From the NCBI RefSeq assembly GCF_910589235.1, contig NC_060965.1:3444901-3508900 (forward strand): a stretch of 64,000 bases of DNA. The letters run 5' to 3'. The position numbers and the translations under genes were made by a program. The notes under the pieces are model-generated. The model searched no databases. It had not been told where the DNA came from and saw nothing but the letters and a program-made list of their open reading frames with translations. Within the stretch, counting starts at the first letter, position 1, and each line of letters begins with the position of its first letter. Shown piece after piece: positions 11,353-23,771 of this stretch. Source of the DNA: Vespa crabro (lineage: Eukaryota > Arthropoda > Insecta > Hymenoptera > Vespidae).

Positions 11353-13895
11353 TTAATTATTTTCAGTATATACAACTGAAAAATTTAAGTTGGCTTTATC
11401 TTGAAGTCTCATTTTTCTCGTAGCCGGTACATATTGTAATTCTAATATTTCTAATAGATTTTGACCGGTGCGTAAAAATGGTGCCGGTATATAAAGAGTC
11501 ATTTGTGGACCAACCATAGGCCAATATCTACCAAGATTGTAACCATTTACGTATGCGATACCTTTACCCCAACCTATGGTATCTAGATAAGTGTCCAGTG
11601 GTTGATCAGGAATGTAGAAATAAGAACGGAAAAATACTGGTCCATTTAAAAGAATACCACTCGTTTCAATCGTTTTAGTTGTAAAATTATTCAATCCTTT
11701 TACATCGCTTAGCCGAAATCCTGTTACGTTCCATGGTGATAATGGAACTCCGTTGATATTTACATTAAAAATACCCTATGAATGATAAAAATTACGATAA
11801 CATTTACATGATTTCCACTGATTTAAATGAAATTGTTGAATACCTTAAAATCATGAATCTCATTGCCATAATTTAGATGTCCTTGATTTTCTACGAGTAT
11901 TTTCAAGCTTTGGCCATGTGGGTTTACCAAGGGCAAGGAATAGATATTCTTCATTCGACTCAATGTTCCGACGAGTTCAGAATCGACATATATCAATGCT
12001 CTATCTTTTGTTAATGCATTTAATATCATTGTATTCTTAATATTGGATGGTATATTAGTTTCATAGAGAACCAACCAATGCGGTAATCCTATTTCTTCAA
12101 AAGTAGGTGGGTGGGATGTGAATACTATAGGAGATCCAAATAATTCTCTCGATTTCGGTTCAAATAAATCTAATACAGGTTCCAATAATATTGGACCATA
12201 ATCGCCTTTAGGTGATACCGTTGGTAAGGAAATATTTGGCAAAGGAAGATACTAACAAAGAATATTAACATTATTAAATATCGTAGTTCATTATTCGTTT
12301 GTAAAAGATATTGTACCTTGGATATAACATCTCTTATCAGAAAATATTTTTCTGTTGGATCTCCAGCCTCAGTTAATGGTGCGTCATAGTCGTAGGAAGT
12401 TAATTGAGGATTAAACGACTTGGAATCACCATTAGCTCCTAAATTATTACATACGATCATATAAATCATGACATATAAAAATAATAACGAATAATACTAA
12501 CCAGAAGTAAATCCGAAGTTCGTGCCGCCATAAAACATATATATATTAACGGAAGCTCCAAGTGCCAACATTTCGTCTAATTTTTGTTGAACAGCATTAG
12601 CCGACACTCTTTGAAATGGTTCTTCCCAATGAGTCAACCAACCAGGATAGAACTCCGAGTTTATCAGTGGCCCCTTAAATGATTATTTTAATCAATAAAT
12701 AAATTTATCCAATTTTTGTTTAAAAAAAGAACAATTATAACAATATCTACCCTCGGTTGAAATTGTCTCATAAGTTCAAAGCTATCATTTACATTGGAAC
12801 CAGTACCAAAATCAATGGTGGTATATACACCAGATACTGATCCGCAACGAATCATTCTATCATTTATTCCATCCGTCGTATACAAGACAGCTTTATTTCC
12901 AACTATTTTTTGGAAGATATTGCGTAATGTTTTCATATATACGGAATCACAAGCTCCATAACTTCCATATTCATTTTCCACCTAGATCACAAACATGATT
13001 AAAGAAAATCTGAAGAATATCATTATCTTATAAATATCATAAAAACTAATGTACCTGAACCATAATGATAGGTCCACCATTTCCTCTTAAATAAGGTTTC
13101 ACTTTATTCAACACAACATTCAAGTACTGTTCTACGTAATTTAAGTAACCTAACGATGAGAAAAAAAAATTAAAAACAAGATATCTATAATGTAAAAACA
13201 TTACTATGGACAATAATTACTTACGTATATCATTAGTACGTAATTTTATATCAGGTACACGAGTTAATAACCAATATGGAAAACCACCCTAAAAAGAAAG
13301 ATTATTAAAGCAAATAAATGATTTTTTTTATAGATTTAATATGATTTATGTACAAAGTCTCTTTCCGCGCAAATATAAGGTCCGGGTCTCAATAAAACTA
13401 AAAGGTTCTCTTCTTGAGCGATGTTTAGAAATTCAATGAAGTCTGCTTCGCCACTCCAGTTCCAAACATCTATTTCAGGTTGATGTAGACTCCACTCTAC
13501 GTACCTGTACAGAATATATTTAGACATAGTCTACTTATTAAATTCATTTCTTATTCATCCTTACGTCGAAACGGCATTTAAACCAGCTGCTCTCATTTTC
13601 CTCAATCGATCCCGCCAATATCTCTTGGGCGTACGAAAATAATGAAAACTACCGGAAACATAACGGAATGGTTGCCCATCCAACAAGAATTGATTATTTG
13701 AATAATCTATTTCGAAGCTAAAGTTCGACTGTAAATCCTGCAATCGAAAATTTCCTTAATATAATTACAGCATTAAGTTCGTCAGTAAATCGTTATTTTT
13801 TTTTTATATCAAATACATACATTTCGTTCGATTTGTAATAGTTCTCCAAATATACTGCCAATGGTCACTATCGACAAAAGTAATGCCTTCCACAT
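11353..13895 (-). CDS. GLB1: Beta-galactosidase, glycoside hydrolase family 35 (GLB1-like)
   Basis: Ten exons in transcript order (13821-13895, 13565-13737, 13354-13504, 13225-13288, 13055-13149, 12751-12981, 12502-12673, 12317-12438, 11844-12251, 11353-11775) give 637 residues, the usual size of animal GLB1. All phases agree. The enzyme removes terminal beta-galactose from glycolipids and glycoproteins, typically in the lysosome or secreted. Residues 1-17 form a hydrophobic signal peptide. GH35 hallmarks in order are SGSFHYFR, RPGPYICAE, VENEYGSYG with the acid/base Glu190, INSEFYPGW with the nucleophile Glu270, and GGTNFGF followed by TSYDYDAP. The C-terminal jelly-roll motif NGYNLGRYWP is also intact. 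Both catalytic Glu residues sit two positions from their human equivalents (188 and 268). Nothing suggests a pseudogene. Whether it is lysosomal or a secreted paralogue cannot be decided here. Confidence 0.95.
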
Positions 13896-13998
13896 GTTGA
13901 TTTGTTACAAATCCAACTGGATAAACTTTTTTGTTCTTCGTCAAAGTCGCTAAGAAAGATCGCCGATCCGGTTCGTCTTAACGACAACGCTCGACTGA

Positions 13999-14004
13999 GA
14001 CTGA
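13999..14004 (-). promoter_or_regulatory. GLB1: Candidate initiator (TCAGTC) of the beta-galactosidase gene
   Basis: A TCAGTC arthropod-type initiator lies about 107 nt upstream of the ATG on the same strand. An AGACG element resembling a downstream promoter element begins about 25 nt further on, slightly closer than the canonical +28. No TATA box is evident. Confidence 0.35.
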
Positions 14005-14009
14005 CCAGA

Positions 14010-16850
14010 CAAGTAGTATCTCAAGTTGTTTATGTTTAAAGTTCAGCACATTCGAGATAAGATCATTCGAATATCATTATTGTGCTATATATTTGAACTT
14101 TATTTATTCTTATAAAATAGAAAACACCGTGAAGAGATGCCGAAAGGTCTTGCTGATTTGTTACTGATTTGCAGCTTATCAATACTCCAAGTATTTATCG
14201 TACAAATACACAAATGGGAATAGAGACCATTCGATACTGCTGAATTCTTCGCGCCAAGTAAAGAAACTTAATGCATGTGCTTCGACCTAGAGCATACTGA
14301 GCAATATACAGCGATGGATTATGGAACGCGCAATGTATAGTTTAATCGGCAAATTTGAGATGACTTACATTCGTTGGATGAATGCTAACAACATAGACTG
14401 GGAGAAAGAAAGAGAGAGAGAGATGGAGATAGATAATAGTTAGCTTAACACGTACTATATCAATTACTGTAATAGACGTTCATTAAAATGTCCTCTCTTT
14501 TATTTTAAACTCCTTTTCATTAGTAATTTCATATTTAATCTGACTTGAACATTTTTCAAAAATGTTTTACATTTAACATGAATGTTTTATTTAAATCTTA
14601 TATAAAAAAATTTTTTATATTCATCCAATGTATGTAAGTTATCACAAATTCCCCATACACTTACGTTATGCTTTATATGAATATATTTACTTATACGAAT
14701 AGTTAGAAGTAGATAACAATGATAATAAACTAAGGTAAAGTCTAGACTTACTATTTTAACCATTAGAATGATGAAAGGATTTATCATAAAAATACGGTAC
14801 GACGTTTAACGATAAAGATTTTATATCACTATGTTAATGCGTTTCGCCATGGCGCCAGAAAACTAACAGGTTTACACGTACCGTTAACTTCACTGCGAGT
14901 CGCCCCACTTAAAGTTAGTCGAAATTTATGACCTTTCAAAGCGTAGAGCTCCACGAATTTCTGTGTCCAAAAACTAACACTATTGACATAGTATGAAAAA
15001 TGTTTCGATAAAATTTCTATTAGCCGCGTTACCGAGGAAATCGGTTCAATTAGGTATTAAAGTAACGACCTTATTTCATTATATAAATTCCACATAATTA
15101 TTTACACGTAGATACGACACGTCAACATTTGTTATCAATCATTAAATGATAAAATTTGTTATGCGTTACAAACACACATTTAAAGTATATTATTTTATAT
15201 TAGTTCTTATTTTTCTTTTTATTCTTGAGAACTTCTTGACCATGAAATGCAGCATGTTTATTTATAACGACAAAGAAGTATTAATTTTCTTTTTACTATG
15301 AAAACGTTCTTTTCACTATGTCATGTTCACTATGAATACGTGCATTCAAATGTTAAAAGTAGTACGTTTCTCTTGTAGTTACGTAAAACATTGCATTAAA
15401 TAAATGACCTAGTATTCTATTGCAAAAATAAAAAGGTAAACGTTTTTTCTTAACTAAAATGAATCTCTTTATTGAAATAAATTAAATTTATTTAAAAATA
15501 TTAATTAATATATATAATTAACAATATTAGTAGAAAATTAAATAAATTCTTTTGTAATTGAATTATGAATACTTAATTATTAATTAGTTATCATTTAGAT
15601 CCCAATAATGATATATTTTCTTGTTTTGTAATGTGTTCCTTGCCACATGTACCACAGATAGTACACAATGTGATATCTAATACATACAAGGTAATTAGTT
15701 ATGTATTGATGATGTGATGATATATCGTATGATAATATATCAATCTTTAGTCAAATGGCCTGAATAAAGTGTCGATCTAAAATTTTATAATGACTATAAT
15801 ATACTACTTTAAACTGTACTATTTCATAATTTTCATTTCCATACTACTTCCATTTAAATAATAATTAAAATTAATTGTATTTCTATTTGAAGCGCATGGC
15901 GTTTCTCTCGAATTTAAAATTAATTCTCGAATTAAAACTATTTTAATAAAAGAATATTTAAATTTTTTCGATAAATTTTTGAAATTGAATGTATTAGGTT
16001 CCAAATTTTCTTTTACAATATTTAAATTATGAACTTTATATTCTCTAATGAATCTATACTATTATTTTTATTTATGTACTGATTCATTTGTATAATGTTG
16101 CGGATACGAAAATATCTATGTAAACTGTTCGTAAATTTTAACAGATTCCGTGTCGAGCCATTTTTGTTGAATTTTTTATTCAGGCCATTTGAAATTTTAA
16201 CTAATACTTGATATATTATCATACAATATTTCGTCGCATCGTCAATCTATAAGTAATTAGCTTGTATAAAGTAATTATCACATCGAGTACCATGTGTATC
16301 GTAGTACACATTGTGCTGCAATCAGTTTTATATATTTTTAACTCATTAAATAAATGTATTAGCGTGTACTACCGGTGATATTACTGGTGATACTACCAGT
16401 GAATGGAAAGTTTTAAACGTCTTAGTCTTTGTAAGATAAATAAAACGTACTACTTTATATAACGTACGTCGATATATTGTTGTATAATCTAATGGACAGA
16501 TTACAAATATAATAATAATAAAAATCTCCAGTAATTCGGATAGAAAAGGATGATTTGATAAATACGTTCTTATAAATATATTTTTTTAATTAAAGAATCA
16601 GTTATATTATACATCAATATTGTACATATGTGTTATGTTATTTTTCTAATATACAAAATAAATCTCTTTTTATAAATAACTATATATGAAATGTATATTA
16701 ATATTGCATGTGAAATATACGCTAAGATTATATTGTTTTTATATATCGATAACGCTTATAAAATTCATATTATTAAAACATGGTTTAAAACAATGTCGAT
16801 CCTCGTGACATAACGACGATCATCTAATAAATTGTTAGAAATTTATATTT
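14010..16850. other. AT-rich intergenic region without recognised genes
   Basis: Only short chance frames are present. The right end (about 16560-16850) is the presumed 3' UTR of the repeat protein gene. An ATTAAA hexamer on the - strand at about 16585-16590 lies roughly 260 nt after its stop. Confidence 0.5.
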
Positions 16851-19800
16851 CTAAGATCCTTGCAAATGATTGTAAATATTTTGAAGGAGCTCCATTAATT
16901 GATTGGTATCGTTTATATCAATTGTTTTAGTCATTGCCCCATTGTTTGTATATTTAATAATTGTGGTAGGTGAAGATTGATTTATTGCAGCTTCTATGTC
17001 GGATATATTATTTGGAAACTTATTTTCATCTACTGTACCTTCATCTGTACTTGTACCTATAAAGAAAATTTCACAAATTGTTACATGCAAGATAATATAT
17101 TACATAATAAAATTCATATATTTTTTTTATATCGATCAACGTACGTAATGCAAATTAAATTGTTAATAGATACATCTGTTTTGAAATCTGCTTACTTTCT
17201 GGTCCTACTCCAGTATTAAGAGTACGTTTTTCAATAACGCCATCAAAATTATCTTCTCCATTTAAAATTATCGGATCACCAGCTTGTTCTTCTTCATCGA
17301 AGAGCGTTTTGAGAGTTTTCTGTTTTGTAATAGGTAACACCACTCGAGTAGTGATAATATTCTCGTTATTGTTCATATCAAAAGCAGTGTTTGTGTTAAT
17401 ACATACCGTTGTTATCTCTGGACTAGCATCTTGCAGAACAATTGCAGAGGCAGTATCGATTGCTTCGAGATCAGATCTATGCTCAGCTTCATGCCATTCA
17501 TTGGTACTATTAGAATTCCATTTAGAAACAGTAGACTTCTGAGTAACGTTTACTATGTTATTAGATATCGTAGATCCATTTTGAGATTGGCCTTCAACTT
17601 TTATTGCATAATTTTCAATACTACTTCCAGAAGTAAGATTAACATTTTGATTTTTTATTGTGTCTGATAGATTGGATGATGGTAATGAAAAAATAGAACT
17701 TTCACTATTATTAGATTTAGAATTGTTGTTCGATTGTAAAATGATAGATTGAGAATCAGATGATTGTTTAGACGTCGAAAGTTCTTTTTTCACTGTTTTA
17801 CTTATATTTCTGTCAACTCCTGAATCCTCATTCCCATTGCTAGAATTTATATTAAAACTAATATCCGTATATTGCGAATCAACAGTTGGAGAAAACTCAG
17901 ATTCACTTGAGTTTACAAAAGATTTTTCATCGGTTGTAGAAATGGGAATTAAATCCTTCCACCGTGGATAAATTCCCTGAGTAGTAACGGGTACTACAGT
18001 ATTGCTCTTAGATATTTCTGTTAGTGTTGAGTTTGATTGTAAATCCCATTTTGTTGTATTATCTGTAATTGCACTAGAAGTAGATATATAACCATTGGAA
18101 CATGGGATAACAGTTAAAGAACCAATTTCGTCATTCAATAGAGAAGATTGGGATGGAATAACAATATTCTTATTGTTATTTAAACTTAAATTATCATTAG
18201 AGATTTTCTCTCCATTCTGTATAGTAATACGTGAACTTGAATTAGAATTCAAATTTGGTTTGACGGATGTTGCTATCCAATCTGGTTTATCAGATCCAAC
18301 TAGCCACTCTGGTTTATCTGATATAATAGGTAAGTGTGGTTTATCCGATGATAATGGTAATTGTGGTTTATCTGATATAGCTGACCAGTCTGGTTTTTCT
18401 GTAGTAATTGGCAAATATGGTTTATTTGATGATATTGGCAATCGCGGTTTATGTGAAGCAACTGGCCAGTCTGGTCGGTCTGATACAACTGGCACATGTG
18501 GTTTGACTGATGTTCCTATCCAATCTGGTTTATCAGATCCAACTGACCACTCTGGTTTATCTGATGTAATAGGTAAGTGTGGTTTATTCGATGATAATGG
18601 TAATTGTGGTTTATTTGATATAGCTGACCAGTCTGGTTTTTCTGTAGTAATTGGCAAATGTGGTTTACTTGATGATATTGGCAATCGAGGTTTATGTGAA
18701 GCAACTGGCCAGTTTGGTCGGTCTGATACAACTGGCAAATGTGGCTTGACTGATGTTCCTATCCAATCTGGTTTATTAGATCCAACTGGCCACTCTGGTT
18801 TATCCGATGATAATGGTAATTGTGGTTTATCTGATATAGCTGACCATTCTGGTTTTTCTGTAATAATTGGCAAATGTGGTTTACTTGATGATATTGGCAA
18901 TCGCGGTTTATGTGAAGCAACTGTCCAGTCTGGTCGGTCTGATACAACTGGCAAATGTGGTTTGACTGATGTTCCTATCCAATCTGGTTTATCAGATCCA
19001 ACTGGCCATTCTGGTTTATCTGATATAATAGGTAAGTGTGGTTTATCCGATGATAATGGTAATTGTGGTTTATCTGATATAGCTGACCAGTCAGTTTTTT
19101 CTGTAGTAATTGGCAAATGGGGTTTACTCGATGATATTGGCAATCGAGGTTTATGTGAAGCAACTGGCCAGTCTGGTCGGTCTGATACAACTGGCACATG
19201 TGGTTTGACTGATGTTCCTATCCAATCTGGTTTATCAGATCCAACTGACCACTCTGGTTTATCTGATGTAATAGGTAAGTGTGGTTTATTCGATGATAAT
19301 GGTAATTGTGGTTTATTTGATATAGCTGACCAGTCAGTTTTTTCTGTAGTAATTGGCAAATGTGGTTTACTCGATGATATTGGCAATCGAGGTTTATGTG
19401 AAGCAACTGGCCAGTCTGGTCGGTCTGATACAACTGGCACATGTGGTTTGACTGATGTTCCTATCCAATCTGGTTTATCAGATCCAACTGACCACTCTGG
19501 TTTATCTGATGTAATAGATAAGTGTGGTTTATTCGATGATAATGGTAATTGTGGTTTATTTGATATAGCTGACCAGTCTGGTTTTTCTGTAGTAATTGGC
19601 AAATGTGGTTTACTTGATGATATTGGCAATCGAGGTTTATGTGAAGCAACTGGCCAGTTTGGTCGGTCTGATACAACTGGCAAATGTGGTTTGACTGATA
19701 TTCCTATCCAATCTGGTTTATCAGATCCAACTGGCCATTCTGGTTTATCTGATATAATAGGTAAGTGTGGTTTATCTGATATAGCTGACCATTCTGGTTT

Positions 19801-22800
19801 TTCTGTAATAATTGGCAAATGTGGTTTACTTGATGATATTGGCAATCGCGGTTTATGTGAAGCAACTGGCCAGTTTGGTCGGTCTGATACAACTGGCAAA
19901 TGTGGTTTGACTGATGTTCCTATCCAATCTGGTTTATCAGATCCAACTGGCCACTCTGGTTTATCTGATATAATAGGTAAGTGTGGTTTATCCGATGATA
20001 ATGGTAATTGTGGTTTATCTGATATAGCTGACCAGTCTGGTGTTTCTGTAGTAATTGTTAAATGTGGTTCACTTGATGATATTGGCAATCGAGGTTTATG
20101 TGAAGCAACTGGCCAGTTTGGTCGGTCTGATACAACTGGCAAATGTGGTTTGACTGATGTTCCTATCCAATCTGGTTTATTAGATCCAACTGGCCACTCT
20201 GGTTTATCCGATGATAATGGTAATTGTGGTTTATCTGATATAGCTGACCAGTCTGGTTTTTCTGTAATAATTGGCAAATGTGGTTTATTTGATGATATTG
20301 GCAATCGCGGTTTATGTGAAGCAACTGGCCAGTTTGGTCGGTCTGATACAACTGGCAAATGTGGTTTGACTGATGTTCCTATCCAATCTGGTTTATCAGA
20401 TCCAACTGGCCACTCTGGTTTATCTGATATAATAGGTAAGTGTGGTTTATCCGATGATAATGGTAATTGTGGTTTATCTGATATAGCTGACCAGTCTGGT
20501 TTTTCTGTAGTAATTGGCAAATGTGGTTTACTTGATGATATTGGCAATCGAGGTTTATGTGATGCAACTGGCCAGTTTGGTCGGTCTGATACAACTGGCA
20601 AATGTGGCTTGACTGATGTTCCTATCCAATCTGGTTTATCAGATCCAACTGGCCACTCTGGTTTATCCGATGATAATGGTAATTGTGGTTTATCTGATAT
20701 AGCTGACCATTCTGGTTTTCCTGTAATAATTGGCAAATGTGGTTTACTTGATGATATTGGCAATCGCGGTTTATGTGAAGCAACTGTCCAGTCTGGTCTG
20801 ACTGATACAACTGGCAAATGTGGTTTGACTGATGTTCCTATCCAATCTGGTTTATCAGATCCAACTGGCCACTCTGGTTTATCTGATATAATAGATAAGT
20901 GTGGTTTATCCGATGATAATGGTAATTGTGGTTTATCTGATATAGCTGACCAGTCTGGTTTTTCTGTAGTAATTGGCAAATGTGGTTTACTTGATGATAT
21001 TGGCAATCGAGGTTTATGTGAAGCAACTGGCCAGTTTGGTCGGTCTGATACAACTGGCAAATGTGGCTTGACTGATGTTCCTATCCAATCTGGTTTATCA
21101 GATCCAATTGGCCACTTTGGTTTATCCGATGATAATGGTAATTGTGGTTTATCTGATATAGCTGACCAGTCTGGTTTTTCTGTAATAATTGGCAAATGTG
21201 GTTTATTTGATGTTATTGGCAATCGCGGTTTATGTGAAGCAACTGTCCAGTTTGGTCGGTCTGATACAACTGGCAAATGTGGTTTGACTGATGTTCCTAT
21301 CCAATCTGGTTTATCAGATCCAACTGGCCACTCTGGTTTATCTGATATAATAGGTAAGTGTTGTTTATCCGATGATAATGGTAATTGTGGTTTATCTGAT
21401 ATAGCTGACCAGTCTGGTGTTTCTGTAGTAATTGTTAAATGTGGTTCACTTGATGATATTGGCAATCGAGGTTTATGTGAAGCAACTGGCCAGTTTGGTC
21501 GGTCTGATACAACTGGCAAATGTGGTTTGACTGATGTTCCTATCCAATCTGGTTTATCAGATCCAACTGGCCACTCTGGTTTATCTGATATAATAGGTAA
21601 GTGTGGTTTATCCGATGATAATGGTAATTGTGGTTTATCTGATATAGCTGACCAGTCTGGTGTTTCTGTAGTAATTGTTAAATGTGGTTCACTTGATGAT
21701 ATTGGCAATCGAGGTTTATGTGAAGCAACTGGCCAGTTTGGTCGGTCTGATACAACTGGCAAATGTGGTTTGACTGATGTTCCTATCCAGTCTGGTTTAT
21801 CAGATCCAACTGGCCACTCTGGTTTATCCGATGATAATGGTAATTGTGGTTTATCTGATATAGTTGACCAGTCTGATTTTTCTGTAGTAATTGGCAAATT
21901 TGTTTTATCTGATGCTACTGGCCAGTCTGAATTGCCTGATATATCTGGAAAATCTGATGTATTTGATGCCACTGTCCATTTTGTTTTATCGAACATAATA
22001 GCTAATTCTTTTTCGCCTGATACAACTTGAATATCTGAGTTATCTGATGCTACTGACCAGTATGATTTGTCTGATATAGCTGGAAAAACATATTGATGAG
22101 TGATTATTATAATATTATTATTTAGAGCATGTATAAATATATGTATTATAAATTATTATTACCATTCGATGAGTTTTGAATTTTAACGTGATCTAACGGA
22201 TAATACCATGGTAGTCCTTCAATAGTATCATTACGAATAGACGTTATTTCTATACCATTTAGATAACCATTAGATGAAGAATTTGAAACTTCAATATTAC
22301 CTACAATAAATTCATTCATCAATATAACGAAAATAAATGAGATACTATTTTAAGATATTAAGTGTAGTACATAAAGGATATAATTATTTTTATAACAAAT
22401 TCAATAAACCTGTGACTTCTGAAACTGCTCCAGCATGTGAATTCTGGTTTAAAGATGTAGTTGATCGATAAGAATGGAATGTAGTAGTTATTATATCATA
22501 AATACCATTTAATGCAATTCTTATATTTGTTGGCAAGTCTTTCAGTATAGTATTACCATATTTATGTTCAAAACGATCTCGAAGTCTTTTTAATGTTTTA
22601 ACAATTAATATGTTTTGAGTATCTGTACATCCTAATAACCCCTTATGATCGCACAATTTTTGTTCTATTAGAGTTTTGATAATCATTGACTTTATTTCAC
22701 TCCATCTGCTTTCGGTTGATATATCATCGGTATTATTAAGTTTTTTATCACAATTTATACCATTCTCTTCACTTTTAGATGAGGTTGTTTTATCCTGCTC

Positions 22801-23679
22801 CTTTCTATTTTCCTTCTCATTTAATTTCTCCTTCAATGACGATAAAAGTTGCTTCAATATTTTTAAATTTAATTCAATGAATACGTCATCGGACAATTTT
22901 TTAGATATTGTATAATTCCAATTTTCTATTTCATTCAATGATCCATTTAATTTCACTTCATCACTGGATATAAAATTATCATATTTAATATGCTTGCTCT
23001 TGTCCTCTTTCTGTTTCTTCTTATCCTCCTTCTTGTCTTGATCTTCATCAGACTTATTGAGATTCGATTTTTTCCAATGTTTATCTTTCTTAGATTTGTT
23101 TTTGTCTTTTTCCTTCGATTTCAATTGGGAGGAGTTCAAAGAAGAATCTGATGATTCCGTAGAATCTGAGGAATCCGAAGAATCTGATGAATCCGAAGAA
23201 TCTGATGATTCCAAAGAATCTGATGAATCCGAAGAATCTGATGAATTCGAAGAATCATCATCGTTCTCTTTAGATTGTTGTTTCTCATACTTGTAAACAT
23301 TCTTTATATATTTTAATCGATTCAATGTTTCATCCGGCAGATGATCTAATACCGAATGTTCCTTATTAGGAACTTGATCGTCCTTTGAATCCGTATCATT
23401 TTTAGAAAAAGGATTCATTAAATCTTTCAACTTCTTTTGAAGTTTATCATTAAGTTTCTCTCTTATTTCTTTGTAATTCTGATTCTCTTCATTTTTTAAA
23501 TCTTTAGGCCATGACAAGTCTGATTCCCAATGAGATGCTCCCAAGGTATAGGCGAAGAGCAAAGTAATAAGAAATACACCTAAATGAATCAGTAGATGTT
23601 GAGAAAAATTATCATCTTAATACGAATGATATAGAATTTTTATAGAAAAAAACATAGTAAAAAGATTATTACCTTTCAT
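16851..23679 (-). CDS. Giant secreted protein with nonapeptide-based higher-order tandem repeats
   Basis: Five exons in transcript order (23673-23679, 22410-23579, 22163-22300, 17196-22079, 16851-17056) give about 2134 residues; phases match at every junction. The first exon encodes only M-K-G and the signal peptide (VFLITLLFAYTLG) continues in the second. The mature protein then has a Ser-Asp block at about residues 109-150, a Lys-rich segment, and a helical-looking region to about 392. The fourth exon begins with degenerate nonapeptides and then has fifteen tandem units at residues 526-1695. Each unit consists of nonapeptides of the form x-[KR]-P-x-[WL]-P-x-x-[ST]. A Ser/Asn/Thr-rich non-repetitive tail follows. 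I recognise no family. Composition suggests an extracellular structural material, such as a silk, glue, saliva or matrix component, but this is inference. The donor after 22410 (GTTTAT) is the weakest junction. Confidence 0.88.
18310..21819 (-). repeat. Fifteen-copy coding tandem array, 243/216-bp units
   Basis: The array lies in frame inside the fourth exon of the repeat-protein gene. Counting from the 5' end of the gene, ten units are 243 bp (81 codons) and five (units 3, 5, 7, 9, 13) are 216 bp (72 codons). The short units each lack exactly one 27-bp nonapeptide module. The fifth residue of the nine modules follows the order W, W, L, W, L, L, W, L, L. Units 3, 5, 7 and 13 lack the ninth module, and unit 9 lacks the eighth. 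A sixteenth unit breaks off after about 19 residues at 18309-18250. Confidence 0.95.
22880..23255 (-). other. Ser-Asp acidic block followed by Lys-rich segment in the repeat protein
   Basis: Within the second exon, about 40 residues consist almost only of Ser and Asp with a few Glu and Thr (SSDSSDSS type). Next come about 45 residues dominated by Lys, Asp and Glu. Such Ser-Asp runs are typical acceptors for secretory-pathway casein kinases (Fam20C, S-x-E/pS) and of mineral- or cation-binding matrix proteins. Phosphorylation here is inference. Confidence 0.75.
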
Positions 23680-23763
23680 GATTTTACCATATGATCAAGT
23701 CAATTCGATTTGTCATATAAAAATATCTTCTGTATACTGTCCTTACAAATCGGAAGGAACTCA

Positions 23764-23771
23764 TTTATATA
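23764..23771 (-). promoter_or_regulatory. TATA box of the repeat-protein gene
   Basis: TATATAAA on the - strand lies 85 nt upstream of the ATG. A GACAGTAT initiator-like site about 33 nt downstream (A at about 23738) would give a 5' UTR of roughly 60 nt. TATA-driven, short-leader genes in insects are often strongly and tissue-specifically expressed. Confidence 0.65.

Noticed and set aside
18300..21053. A series of 60-75 codon frames on the - strand, Gln/Asn/His-rich and spaced 216 or 243 bp
   Set aside because: These are the same repeat unit read in a wrong frame, each interrupted by a stop once per unit.
18095..22030. A 1311-codon + strand reading frame rich in Gly, Cys and Asp
   Set aside because: It is the complement of the repeat array and is open only because the repeat unit lacks stops in that frame. 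It has no signal peptide or family. The - strand gene has matching exons, a TATA box and a signal peptide.
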